Assembly: GCF_002056795.1 (NCBI RefSeq)
Contig: NZ_CP020104.1
Span: 3,545,001 to 3,609,000 of the forward strand
Direction of reading: 5' to 3'
DNA from: Spirosoma aerolatum
Lineage (GTDB): Bacteria; Bacteroidota; Bacteroidia; Cytophagales; Spirosomataceae
DNA: 64,000 nt
This document shows positions 51,607 to 60,064 of this stretch, piece after piece (the first letter of the stretch is position 1; each line of letters begins with the position of its first letter). The notes beneath the pieces were generated by a model. That model ran no database searches and was not told the DNA's origin. It saw only the letters and a program-made list of their open reading frames with translations. The translations under genes and the position numbers were made by a program.

Positions 51607-51634
51607 TGTAGAGACCGGTCCACTGGTCTCTACA
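51607..51634. terminator. Hairpin between permeases 2 and 3
   Basis: TGTAGAGACC (51607-51616) pairs perfectly with 51625-51634, with an 8-base loop. It lies 6 bases after the stop. No U-tract; may attenuate rather than end transcription into permease 3. Confidence 0.5.
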
Positions 51635-51646
51635 GAACACGATCTT

Positions 51647-54298
51647 ATGCGCTCTTCCCCACCCCGCTGGATACATTGGCTTTTAACGCGGCTTCACCCG
51701 GAAGAAACGCTGGAAGAGGTCGAAGGGGATCTGGATGAACTATACACGTACTGGTACGATCGGGCAGGTAAGACAGAAGCAACTCTGCGCTACCTGTTGA
51801 ATGCCATATCGGTACTACCGCCCTTTGTGCGACGACGAGAACGCAATAAAGAATATTATCAAACGCCCTCAACCCTGCATCCGGTTATGATCCGAAATTA
51901 TCTAAAAATCGCCTTTAGAAACCTATTGCTTAATAAGGGGTATTCGGCCATCAATATTGCTGGGCTGGCTATTGGTATGATCGGTTGCCTGTCGATCGGC
52001 CTGTTTGTATTGGACGAATGGAAGTTTGATAAAACGATTCCCGATGGGGAGACCATTTACCGGATTTATGCAGAACGAACCAAAGACAATACGACTACTA
52101 AAGCAGCGGTTGTAGCACCAGCTTACGCCAGCTTTCTGCAGCAACATTACCCCGAGATAGATACTACGGCCAGACTATTAATGGCTCCTGACCGATTTCT
52201 GGTGGAAACTGACAGCCAGAAAAACTATGAAGACAAAGGCTGGTTTGTGGAATCATCGTTCCTGGCTGTATTCAACTTGCCGTTGGAAAAGGGAACGGTT
52301 TCGGGTATTCTGGATGTGCCGAAAACAATTGTTCTTACTAGCGAACTCGCCCAAAAGTATTTCGGTCGGGAAGATCCCGTTGGTAAAACGATTAAAATCA
52401 ATACCACTGATTATACCATAAAAGGCGTGTTAGCGCCCTTGCCGGATCATTTTCACCTGGATTTTCATTTCCTGATGTCTTTTTCCAGCGCAGGTATACC
52501 CGCGAGTCGAATGGAAAAGTGGACCTGGAGTCAGTTTTATACGTATGTAAAAGTGAAGCCTGGAACCGATATCGCGCAACTGCAGGCCAAGTTCCAAACT
52601 TATGTAAAAGACAATATCATCAAGCCTGGCGATACGGTTGTTCTGCCTTTCTTTCAACGACTCTATGATGTTCATTTAGAGTCAGCTGATTTTACGTTTG
52701 ATAATGCCATCCGGGGGAATGAAAGCTATGTGAATGCTTTGATGATCGTTGCGCTGTTTGTGCTGGTTATTGCCTGCTTTAACTTTATCAACCTGGCTAC
52801 GGCCGTTTCGTTTAGGAGGGCCCGGGAGATTGGGGTACGAAAAGTTGTGGGCGCAGGCCGCAAACAGCTTGTTTTCCAGTTTCTAGGTGAAACAATTCTG
52901 GTGTCTCTACTGGCTATGGTCATTGCAGTGGTGGCTTTGTTTATTATTGTACCGGCCCTGAATCAGTTTACCGGCAAAATAATGGCCTTTAATCCGTTTA
53001 CTGACCCGCAGCTAGGCTTACAACTGCTGGGAGCAACGTTGCTGGTAGGTTTGCTGGCGGGTAGCTATCCTGCCATTATCGTATCTGGTTTCCAGCCGGT
53101 GCAGGTTTTGAAAAATACCCGGTTTTCGCTTAACGGTACATCCTGGTTTAGGCAGGCGCTGGTTGTGGTTCAGTTCGCGTTGTCTTCCTTGCTGATTATT
53201 TCAACCCTGGTCGTGTATCGGCAAACCCAGTACATGAACCATAAAGAGCTGGGATTCAGTAAAGAACAGCTAGTCTATTTTCAGGCTCGGGGACAGGTAG
53301 CTGGAAAAGGTCTGGAAGCGTTTAAAGCCGAACTAAAACGATCGCCCAATGTACTCTCTGTTACTTCGGGATATGGCCTTCCGGGCGATCAGTTTGCGGG
53401 CGATGGTGTTACACTACCCGGAAAGAATGCCGAAAAAGAATATTCGGTAAGCATGTTTATCGGTGATCCTGACTATATAAAAACGCTGGGCCTTCAATTG
53501 ATTGCTGGACGTGATTTTTCAAAAGATATGTCGACCGATGAACAGGAAGCCTTTATCATCAACGAAACCGCTGTTCGGGAATTTGGATTTAGCTCACCCC
53601 AAAAAGCGTTAGGTCAACGGATAAACTGGCATGAATGGGAGCCTGCCGACACGACCGATCCGATTAAACGAGGAAAGGTAGTTGGGGTAGTCAGGGATTT
53701 TCACTATAAAAGCCTGCATGAAAAAGTTACGGCTACCGTGATCCATATGGTACCGCAGGAATTGTTTAAAGTGGCTGTAAAAGTTCGGGAATCCGATATT
53801 CAGCAAACGTTAGCGTACATCAACACCGTATGGAGCCGGTTCTCTCCCGATTTTCCCTTGGATTATACGTTTATGGACGAGACCTATGGGAAAATGTATA
53901 GCACTGAAGAAAAGCTGAGCGAATTGCTTTGGTTATTTGCGATGCTTGCCATTACAGTAGGCTGTATGGGGCTTTTTGGGCTTGCCGCATTCAGTGTAGA
54001 GCAACGCGTGAAAGAGATTGGTATTCGAAAGGTACTGGGAGCAAGTGTGTTGGCTATTATAGGGTTGCTGTCCAGAAATTTTATTATGCTGGTTGCGCTT
54101 GCTTTTGTGATGGCCACGCCAGTAGGCTGGTGGGCTATGAGTCGTTGGCTGAGTAATTTCCCGTATCGAATTGCAATGGACTGGTGGATATTTGCGCTGG
54201 CAGGATTGATGGCAGTCGGCATCGCATTATTAACTGTGAGTTTTCAGAGTATCAAAGCGGCTCTTATGAATCCGATCAAAAGTTTACGATCGGAGTAG
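51647..54298 (+). CDS. FtsX/MacB-type ABC transporter permease, long form (3)
   Basis: 883 residues, close paralogue of permease 2: prefix (HWLLTRLHPEETLEEVEGDL), TM1 (SAINIAGLAIGMIGCLSIGLF), MacB domain, FtsX helices (RRAREIGVRKVVGAGRKQL), second MacB domain, and C-terminal FtsX unit (VEQRVKEIGIRKVLGASVLA), ending MNPIKSLRSE. It lacks its own padR, being 45 bases downstream of permease 2, so it is probably in the same operon. The middle FtsX segment is closer to permease 1, which hints at recombination between paralogues. Confidence 0.93.
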   Translation: MRSSPPRWIHWLLTRLHPEETLEEVEGDLDELYTYWYDRAGKTEATLRYLLNAISVLPPFVRRRERNKEYYQTPSTLHPVMIRNYLKIAFRNLLLNKGYSAINIAGLAIGMIGCLSIGLFVLDEWKFDKTIPDGETIYRIYAERTKDNTTTKAAVVAPAYASFLQQHYPEIDTTARLLMAPDRFLVETDSQKNYEDKGWFVESSFLAVFNLPLEKGTVSGILDVPKTIVLTSELAQKYFGREDPVGKTIKINTTDYTIKGVLAPLPDHFHLDFHFLMSFSSAGIPASRMEKWTWSQFYTYVKVKPGTDIAQLQAKFQTYVKDNIIKPGDTVVLPFFQRLYDVHLESADFTFDNAIRGNESYVNALMIVALFVLVIACFNFINLATAVSFRRAREIGVRKVVGAGRKQLVFQFLGETILVSLLAMVIAVVALFIIVPALNQFTGKIMAFNPFTDPQLGLQLLGATLLVGLLAGSYPAIIVSGFQPVQVLKNTRFSLNGTSWFRQALVVVQFALSSLLIISTLVVYRQTQYMNHKELGFSKEQLVYFQARGQVAGKGLEAFKAELKRSPNVLSVTSGYGLPGDQFAGDGVTLPGKNAEKEYSVSMFIGDPDYIKTLGLQLIAGRDFSKDMSTDEQEAFIINETAVREFGFSSPQKALGQRINWHEWEPADTTDPIKRGKVVGVVRDFHYKSLHEKVTATVIHMVPQELFKVAVKVRESDIQQTLAYINTVWSRFSPDFPLDYTFMDETYGKMYSTEEKLSELLWLFAMLAITVGCMGLFGLAAFSVEQRVKEIGIRKVLGASVLAIIGLLSRNFIMLVALAFVMATPVGWWAMSRWLSNFPYRIAMDWWIFALAGLMAVGIALLTVSFQSIKAALMNPIKSLRSE

Positions 54299-54356
54299 GT
54301 AAAAGTTTGTAATTTAACAACTAAGGCGTTTTTTGATTTGAAAACAACGTATAACC

Positions 54357-55043
54357 ATGAACAGCAGACTTTTTTCCGTCCTACCATTACTAGCCCTTTG
54401 CTATAGTATAAATTTTGTATACGCCCAATCGACAAAACTATCTTTGGCCAGCACAGACGGTTTATTGCCCGTTCATGTCCGTGTTTCGTCGGAACAATAT
54501 CTCGGTAAGGCTAGCCTTCGGGTAGTGGATGCCGGTACCAGTAAGTCGGATATAGCCTATGCCAAGATTAAAAACTTTCGTTTTCAAAATGGAACAATCG
54601 AACTCGAAATTGCCGGTAAACCCTTAAGTACGGCTGGGGAGTTGGCTAGGGGATTTGTAGGCATTGCGTTCCGAATAGCTGATGATGATTCCAAATTTGA
54701 ATGTATCTACCTTCGACCAACTAACGGCCGGGCAGAAGATCAGATTCGACGAAACCATTCTGTGCAGTACATTTCACATCCGGATTACCCCTGGGAGAGA
54801 AATAGAAAAGAAACGCCGGAAAAATATGAATCGTATGTCGACCTGGCTGTTGGTGAATGGACGAAAGTGAAAATTGTGGTTCAGGGGGATAAAGCAAGAC
54901 TCTATGTGCATGGGGCAACACAACCCGCGTTAATTGTCAACGATCTGAAGCTTGGAGCGACTCAGGAGGGAGCTATTGGTTTATGGGTTGGCCCTGGTAC
55001 CGACGCTCATTTTGCCAACCTGAACGTAATCCCGGCCAATTAA
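54357..55043 (+). CDS. Secreted concanavalin-like / DUF1080-like protein
   Basis: 228 residues. Signal peptide FSVLPLLALCYSINFVYAQ. The mature part looks like a jelly-roll of the LamG/3-keto-disaccharide hydrolase (DUF1080) type: FRFQNGTIELEIAGKP, GFVGIAFRIADDDSKFECIYLRP, GEWTKVKIVVQGDKARLYVHG and EGAIGLWVGPGTDAHFANL. Such domains bind or hydrolyse carbohydrates; no catalytic pair is certain. Begins 58 bases after permease 3, but no shared function is evident. Confidence 0.72.
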   Translation: MNSRLFSVLPLLALCYSINFVYAQSTKLSLASTDGLLPVHVRVSSEQYLGKASLRVVDAGTSKSDIAYAKIKNFRFQNGTIELEIAGKPLSTAGELARGFVGIAFRIADDDSKFECIYLRPTNGRAEDQIRRNHSVQYISHPDYPWERNRKETPEKYESYVDLAVGEWTKVKIVVQGDKARLYVHGATQPALIVNDLKLGATQEGAIGLWVGPGTDAHFANLNVIPAN

Positions 55044-55247
55044 AATAGCCAACTTAAGAATGAGAATAATGTGCTTTTCTAAAATGGCTGATAACTTTTG
55101 GAAATGAGCAACCAATCAGTTCATGCCAGGTCTGTTCGGATTCATACGTTCCTTTTACCATTTCATGTCGCTCGTCTTTGAGGATGGGGTATAGTTAATT
55201 GTACATTCGTCGTAGAAAACGTTTTGAAACGATAGACAACAACTACG

Positions 55248-55778
55248 ATGAATACATTAATTGCGCATATTGATGAGTTTGTGGTAAGCCTGGCCTTGCT
55301 TCTAACCCTATTAAACACGGTACGGCTGGTTCGGGGGGCATCCCTGCCAGTGCGGAGGCTACCAGCCGCATTGGTGGTGTTGGGGCCAACAGCCAATGCG
55401 ACTCTGATGGGTGCCGGGCACTTATTCGAAAATAGTTACCATGCTGTTGAGAGGCTGTTGGCTGGCACGTATACATATAATTTTCGGCAATACTCACTTT
55501 TCCTGATGGGAGTAGTAATGCTGGCGATAAGCCTGTATATACTACGCCAACTTTCCAACTGGTTTAGCGGCATTCCCGGTAGCGAGCGAAAAGCGGTGCA
55601 GGCTACCCTGGCGATTGTAGCTGTCAGTGCGCCTACTATTGCGTTTACGCCGATTGGCATTTTGCCTACGTTGGTTAGTTTCGTCTCATTACTGGCTCAT
55701 CCGTTTGTTATGAAAAATCGACCATCCTCAGTTTCGGCATTGGCTACCGAGATGCGTATGGAGGAACCCATTCGTTAA
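55248..55778 (+). CDS. Hypothetical membrane protein
   Basis: 176 residues with about four hydrophobic helices (VVSLALLLTLLNTVRLV, YSLFLMGVVMLAISLYIL, ATLAIVAVSAPTIAFTPIGI, LVSFVSLLAHPFV). A short linker (RQLSNWFSGIPGSERKA) faces one side. No known family is recognised; the C-terminal tail is charged (ATEMRMEEPIR). The 204-base upstream spacer holds nothing recognisable. Followed by a strong hairpin. Confidence 0.65.
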   Translation: MNTLIAHIDEFVVSLALLLTLLNTVRLVRGASLPVRRLPAALVVLGPTANATLMGAGHLFENSYHAVERLLAGTYTYNFRQYSLFLMGVVMLAISLYILRQLSNWFSGIPGSERKAVQATLAIVAVSAPTIAFTPIGILPTLVSFVSLLAHPFVMKNRPSSVSALATEMRMEEPIR

Positions 55779-55808
55779 CAAGGTCCATTGATTGCCGATA
55801 ATTTTCGA

Positions 55809-55849
55809 AAGGGCCCTACAACGTAAAAAGATTACGTTGTAGGGCCCTT
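55809..55849. terminator. Strong hairpin terminator
   Basis: An 18-base perfect stem (AAGGGCCCTACAACGTAA at 55809-55826, complement 55832-55849) with a 5-base loop, about 30 bases after the stop. High stem stability; U-tract absent. Confidence 0.7.
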
Positions 55850-55941
55850 AGCATTGTAGGCTAAGAGCTGGAACAAATACTACCTACAAAACAGAACCCA
55901 TTTTTGTAGATAGTCGAAAAAGGGTGCAGCTGATTCCCGAA

Positions 55942-56682
55942 ATGCATATCCAGATTGATAAAACGTCAGAAGTAGACATACAGCCGTTTCGGGTGTTGTT
56001 TCTTCAGGAGCTTAATCGCCAGTTTATTTGTAACAAATGCCACCAGTACGGTTGGGCCGATGTATACCTGATTACCATCAATGGGATACGCGTGGGCTAT
56101 AGTGCGGTGTGGGGGACCGATCGGCGCGAAGATCGCGATACAATTTTTGAGTTTTATGTGCTGCCTCTTTATCGAAAATTTACCAATACACTGTTTCCGA
56201 AACTCTGCTCGGTAACGAAGGCCACCTATATCGAGTGCCAGTCCAACGATGCCTTGCTGGCGGCAATGCTGTATGAATATGCACATAGCATTAATGCAGA
56301 AGCCATTCTTTTCGAAGATTATGCCAGTACCGATCTTAGGGCGTCAGATGGCGTTTTTCGCCAGCGCACGTCAGATGATATACCGGAAGGCGATCAGAGC
56401 CCCTATGTACTGGAGTTGAATGGAGCTATTGTAGCCAGCGGAGGGCTGATGTTGAATTATAACTTACCCTTTGCCGACATCTATATGCAGGTGAAAGAAC
56501 CGTTTCGACGGCAGGGCCTGGGAAGCTTTATGGTACAGGAATTAAAGAAAGTGGCCTATCTGATGGGGCGAGTGCCAGCCGCCCGATGCAATATAACAAA
56601 CCAGATTTCGAAGGCTACACTCCAGAAAGCCGGTTTACAAACCTGCGGGTTTCGGCTGAAAGGAGTACTAAAAAATGAGTAA
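55942..56682 (+). CDS. GNAT family N-acetyltransferase
   Basis: 246 residues. Contains two GNAT-like segments; the C-terminal one has the acetyl-CoA loop in VKEPFRRQGLGSFMVQELKK and follows a beta bulge (FADIYMQVKE). The N-terminal segment (YLITINGIRVGYSAVWGTDR, FYVLPLYRKF) is a second, less conserved copy. Substrate unknown. The start is unsure: GTG at 55924 is also possible; the ATG at 55942 (MHIQIDKTSEVD) is chosen. Next gene starts about 30 bases downstream. Confidence 0.85.
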   Translation: MHIQIDKTSEVDIQPFRVLFLQELNRQFICNKCHQYGWADVYLITINGIRVGYSAVWGTDRREDRDTIFEFYVLPLYRKFTNTLFPKLCSVTKATYIECQSNDALLAAMLYEYAHSINAEAILFEDYASTDLRASDGVFRQRTSDDIPEGDQSPYVLELNGAIVASGGLMLNYNLPFADIYMQVKEPFRRQGLGSFMVQELKKVAYLMGRVPAARCNITNQISKATLQKAGLQTCGFRLKGVLKNE

Positions 56683-56713
56683 ATACGGATAAAATCACAA
56701 GCAAGTTGAGCCA

Positions 56714-57109
56714 ATGGAAACAACAAAAGCAATACTCAAAAACGCCTGGCCTTATCAACAGGACAAAATGAGTCTCCCTGTCAATGATCTGGAAGCCGCT
56801 ATTCCCTTTTATGAAACCTACCTGGGTTTCCGGTTGATTGACCGGCCTGAAACGCCCTGGCCATCGGCTATCCTGAGCCGGGATACGCTACAGATTGGAC
56901 TGGCCGAAAACGGTGGTGATCCGACACAGGACGGCTGTTTCTTTGAAGTCGACCATGTTGAGCGAGCTTTTGATGAGTTTAAAGCCCATGGACTCACTAA
57001 AGAATTGTCTGGTTTTAGCGTTCAAAAGCATGGCGCAGCCAACTGGAAAGTTTTCTTTGTGGTTGCACCTGATGGACTTTGTTACTGTTTTGGTAAACGG
57101 CAATCGTAG
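56714..57109 (+). CDS. VOC family protein (glyoxalase/bleomycin-resistance fold)
   Basis: 131 residues, single VOC module. MSLPVNDLEAAIPFYETYLGFRLIDR at the front and CFFEVDHVERAFDEFKAHG and FVVAPDGLCYCFGK at the back fit the four-stranded fold. Metal ligands are not certain. Possibly co-transcribed with the GNAT gene 31 bases upstream. Role unknown, often detoxification or ring cleavage. Confidence 0.85.
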   Translation: METTKAILKNAWPYQQDKMSLPVNDLEAAIPFYETYLGFRLIDRPETPWPSAILSRDTLQIGLAENGGDPTQDGCFFEVDHVERAFDEFKAHGLTKELSGFSVQKHGAANWKVFFVVAPDGLCYCFGKRQS

Positions 57110-57116
57110 GCAAACC

Positions 57117-57800
57117 TTATTGGTTTGATTGATAGTTTGGAATATTTTTTCCAAGATAAATAGGCCGTTCGGCTTTGTACATAGTGCCGACGTCTTTGAG
57201 TTTCAGAATGCCGCTGCCTCCCCGGTTTTCCAGCTTGGCTCGTTTGTCGGTTGTAAGCAGCGGGTCATCGTCAAACAGGTATTCGTCAATATAATACTCG
57301 TTGAGTGTCGGTTCTTTAATCGTGATGTGAATATGTGCCGGATCGGAATGGCCGGGGTAAGGAGCCGGACGTAATGTAACAAACTTGTATTCGCCTTTCT
57401 CATTGGTTCGCATCCAGCCGCGTATGGAACCATGCCGCTTTTCCCAGCCTTTGGCACCCTCTTTGGCTGTGTAATGCCCCGTTTCGTCGGTGTGATAGAC
57501 ATATAGAATAACGCCTGCTGCAGGTGTTATGCCATCGGCTTTGTATACGACCCCGTTGATACCCAGAGGCTTCTTGCCATTCCAGGTGGCATCCGGTAGT
57601 TTCGCCAGCATCTCGAGCTTATCGAACGGAACTGAACTTTCATAAATCGCTTCGCATCCTTCACAGGGGCCACCGGCTTTTTTATCCTGCCCGAATACAG
57701 GAAATGTGAGCAGTAATAGGAGTAGGTTGATAAGAATAGAACGCGGATTTTTAGAATGATTATGATTTTCACGGCTAATATCATAATCAATCATAATCAT
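57117..57800 (-). CDS. Secreted intradiol ring-cleavage dioxygenase-like protein
   Basis: About 228 residues. Hydrophobic export segment LINLLLLLLTFPVFGQ is followed by PCEGCEAIYESSVPF and the intradiol fold (GINGVVYKADGITPAAGVILYVYHTDETGHY, YKFVTLRPAPYPGHSDPAHIHITIKEP). The iron ligands Tyr and the H-x-H of AHIHI are present. Members cleave catechols or occur as uncharacterised surface proteins. The start is unsure: ATGs at 57845, 57800 and 57794 all lie in or near an inverted repeat whose inner arm encodes ISRENHNHSKNPRS. Family secure, N-terminus not. Confidence 0.85.
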   Translation of the reverse strand: MIMIDYDISRENHNHSKNPRSILINLLLLLLTFPVFGQDKKAGGPCEGCEAIYESSVPFDKLEMLAKLPDATWNGKKPLGINGVVYKADGITPAAGVILYVYHTDETGHYTAKEGAKGWEKRHGSIRGWMRTNEKGEYKFVTLRPAPYPGHSDPAHIHITIKEPTLNEYYIDEYLFDDDPLLTTDKRAKLENRGGSGILKLKDVGTMYKAERPIYLGKNIPNYQSNQ

Positions 57801-57820
57801 CCTAAAAATCCGCGTTCTAT
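57736..57820. repeat. Long inverted repeat covering a gene's start
   Basis: Arms 57736-57766 and 57790-57820, 31 bases, one mismatch, 23-base loop. One side has TCATAATCAA followed by TCATAATCAT, a 10-base tandem. It overlaps the first codons of the intradiol dioxygenase gene on the minus strand. Confidence 0.92.
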
Positions 57821-57996
57821 GTTGAATTAATTGCTGAGTTTGCATAGCTGTTAGGGTATTGGTTAAGTCCGAAACAAAGCAACCGGGTCAGAAAACTATT
57901 TCCAAAAATAATAGACCAACAACCTGAATAATAGATGAGTTTATACGCTCAATTTTGTTCCTCTACTTGTTGGGCCGTTGGTTGATATAATTTTCG

Positions 57997-58245
57997 TTGT
58001 GTTTTTCTTTTGTATTCATTTACACCGGATTACAATTGGCTTTGTCATGGACGTTTTGGATAGACGCCTACGAATTCCGCTTTCCGCAGGACCGATTCCT
58101 TCGGGTGCATAAGTCATTTATAGCAGCCATTGACCATATTTGTCGAATTGAGCGAAATCGATTGATGTTGAATAGTACACCCATACCAATTGGCCGTACT
58201 TATAAGGAAGAGGTTGAGAAAACACTCTTTGAGCGCCCACGCTAA
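57997..58245 (+). pseudogene. Remnant of a LytTR response regulator (C-terminal end)
   Basis: The translation RFLRVHKSFIAAIDHICRIE and RNRLMLNSTPIPIGRTYKEE is the last half of a LytTR DNA-binding domain. The first half of that domain and the receiver domain are absent; the upstream residues (FIYTGLQLALSWTFWIDAYEF) are unrelated. Too short to be functional alone. Likely a deletion leftover. Confidence 0.75.
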
Positions 58246-58308
58246 CCAATCGTAAACGTAAAAATACATTCTTGCCAACTTATAATAATCCTATCGAAAA
58301 ACCAATTC

Positions 58309-59346
58309 ATGAAAATCAGTCTTGTTTTCGTTTGCATCGCTTTTCTCATTCATCTCGACTTATTTGCTCAATCCAGCAATTCCGCCATTCGCCAGCGTGA
58401 ATTTATTTATGAAAAGGCTCCGACGCCCGAATGCCATGCTTCTACCATTGCCGAAACACCCGCTGGCCTCATTGCCTCCTGGTTTGGTGGTACATACGAG
58501 CGACATCCCGACGTAGGCATCTGGGTCAGTCAACATACCAAAACGGGCTGGGCACCACCGGTTGAGGTGGCAACGGGTGTACAGCCAGACGGCAAACGTC
58601 TTCCTTGCTGGAATCCAGTTTTATTTCAAATTCCTAAGGGGGAGCTACTCTTGTTTTATAAAGTCGGCCCCAGCCCATCGACCTGGTGGGGGATGCTGAA
58701 GCGGTCTAAAGACAATGGCAAGACCTGGTCAGAAGCTGAGCGACTGCCTGATGGTATTTTAGGACCCATTAAAAACAAGCCCGTGTTGTTACCATCGGGG
58801 GTTTTGCTTTGCCCGACCAGTTCGGAAGATCATAACTGGCGCGTGCATTTTGAGCAAACAGCCGATTGGGGCAAAACCTGGCAAAAAACGACACCCATCA
58901 ACGATGGTGTAGCCGATGGGGCCATTCAACCCAGTGTTCTGTTTCACAAAAACGGACAGTTACAGATTCTTTGCCGGAGTCAGAAGATCGGCTTTATTCA
59001 GGAAGCTTGGTCGAAAGATGGTGGTAAAACCTGGTCGGCATTGCAAAAAACAACACTGCCAAACCCCAACTCAGGAACTGATGCCGTTACCCTGAAAGAT
59101 GGACGGCAGGTGCTGGTCTACAATCCGACATCGCCCGTAAATGGAAAAAGTGGCCCCCGTACACCACTCGATGTGGCCATTTCGGATGATGGAAAGAACT
59201 GGAAAACACTGGCTGTTCTCGAAAACGAACCCGGTGAATATTCATATCCCGCCGTTATTCAAACTGCGGACGGTCTCGTACACATCACCTATACCTGGAA
59301 ACGTCAGCGCGTCCGGCATGTGATCGTTAATCCTGAAAAACTATAG
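58309..59346 (+). CDS. Sialidase-like (BNR/Asp-box) secreted protein
   Basis: 345 residues. Signal peptide MKISLVFVCIAFLIHLDLFAQ. Three Asp-box repeats are seen: SKDNGKTWSE, TADWGKTWQKT and SKDGGKTWSAL. The propeller begins AETPAGLIASWFGGTYERHPDV and ends VIQTADGLVHITYTWKRQRVRH. Related proteins hydrolyse sialic acid or other terminal sugars, including rhamnosides; specificity is unknown. Its stop codon is inside a long inverted repeat. Confidence 0.88.
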   Translation: MKISLVFVCIAFLIHLDLFAQSSNSAIRQREFIYEKAPTPECHASTIAETPAGLIASWFGGTYERHPDVGIWVSQHTKTGWAPPVEVATGVQPDGKRLPCWNPVLFQIPKGELLLFYKVGPSPSTWWGMLKRSKDNGKTWSEAERLPDGILGPIKNKPVLLPSGVLLCPTSSEDHNWRVHFEQTADWGKTWQKTTPINDGVADGAIQPSVLFHKNGQLQILCRSQKIGFIQEAWSKDGGKTWSALQKTTLPNPNSGTDAVTLKDGRQVLVYNPTSPVNGKSGPRTPLDVAISDDGKNWKTLAVLENEPGEYSYPAVIQTADGLVHITYTWKRQRVRHVIVNPEKL

Positions 59347-59450
59347 AACCACAACGGCGGATCGGTAGATCGTTATGCTGGTTATGATTTACACAGATCT
59401 AAATAAATCATAACCAGCATAACGATCTGCCGGTCCGCCGGCGGTTCTAT
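59343..59450. repeat. Large inverted repeat after the sialidase gene
   Basis: Arms 59343-59391 and 59404-59450 with a 12-base loop. The inner 25 bases from AGATCGTTATGCTGGTTATG to the loop pair perfectly; the outer part has a few differences and a 2-base indel. It includes the sialidase stop codon and lies before the molybdenum hydroxylase operon. It may end transcription, but no U-tract is present. Confidence 0.92.
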
Positions 59451-59524
59451 CAATCCCGTTTATCAAGTTTCTTGAACAACCCCAAGTACATATAGTTCTG
59501 GAAGTACACTTATTCTGGAACGTT

Positions 59525-60064
59525 ATGTCGCTTATTGCCGAAGCTCCTCCGAAGGATACGTATATACCTTCTTTGCCGCCCACACATACCGTTACGCTTA
59601 CCGTCAACGGTACCGAAGCTCAATTACAACTTTCTCCCTGGACGTCTTTACTCGATGCTTTACGCGAGTACATGGACCTGACCGGCACCAAAAAAGGCTG
59701 TGATCACGGCCAATGTGGAGCCTGTACGGTTCTGGTCGATGGGAAACGCATTAACTCCTGCCTGACCTTGGCTATTATGCAGGAAGGTAAGTCGATTACT
59801 ACCATCGAAGGCGTTGCACAAATGGCCACAGATGCGCCTGATGGCCTCCACCCGATTCAGAAAGCGTTTATCGACTGCGACGCATTCCAATGCGGCTATT
59901 GTACGCCCGGACAGATTTGCTCGGCGATAGGGCTCCTCAACGAAGGACAGGCTAAAACAACCGCCGATATCCGTGAACTCATGAGCGGTAATATTTGCCG
60001 TTGCGGGGCTTACACCAACATTGTACAGGCAATTGAGGAAGTCATAAATCAGCAGGCCGTATGA
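59525..60064 (+). CDS. Molybdenum hydroxylase, 2Fe-2S subunit (PaoA-type)
   Basis: 179 residues. First cluster: GCDHGQCGACTVLVDGK with Cys in INSCLTL; second: FQCGYCTPGQ and GNICRCGAYTNIV. It passes electrons from the molybdenum centre to FAD. Most bacterial PaoA proteins carry a Tat signal; here the N-terminus (MSLIAEAPPKDTYIPSLPPT) has no twin arginine, so the complex may be cytoplasmic. Its stop overlaps the next start (ATGA, 60061-60064). First of three coupled genes. Confidence 0.94.
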   Translation: MSLIAEAPPKDTYIPSLPPTHTVTLTVNGTEAQLQLSPWTSLLDALREYMDLTGTKKGCDHGQCGACTVLVDGKRINSCLTLAIMQEGKSITTIEGVAQMATDAPDGLHPIQKAFIDCDAFQCGYCTPGQICSAIGLLNEGQAKTTADIRELMSGNICRCGAYTNIVQAIEEVINQQAV

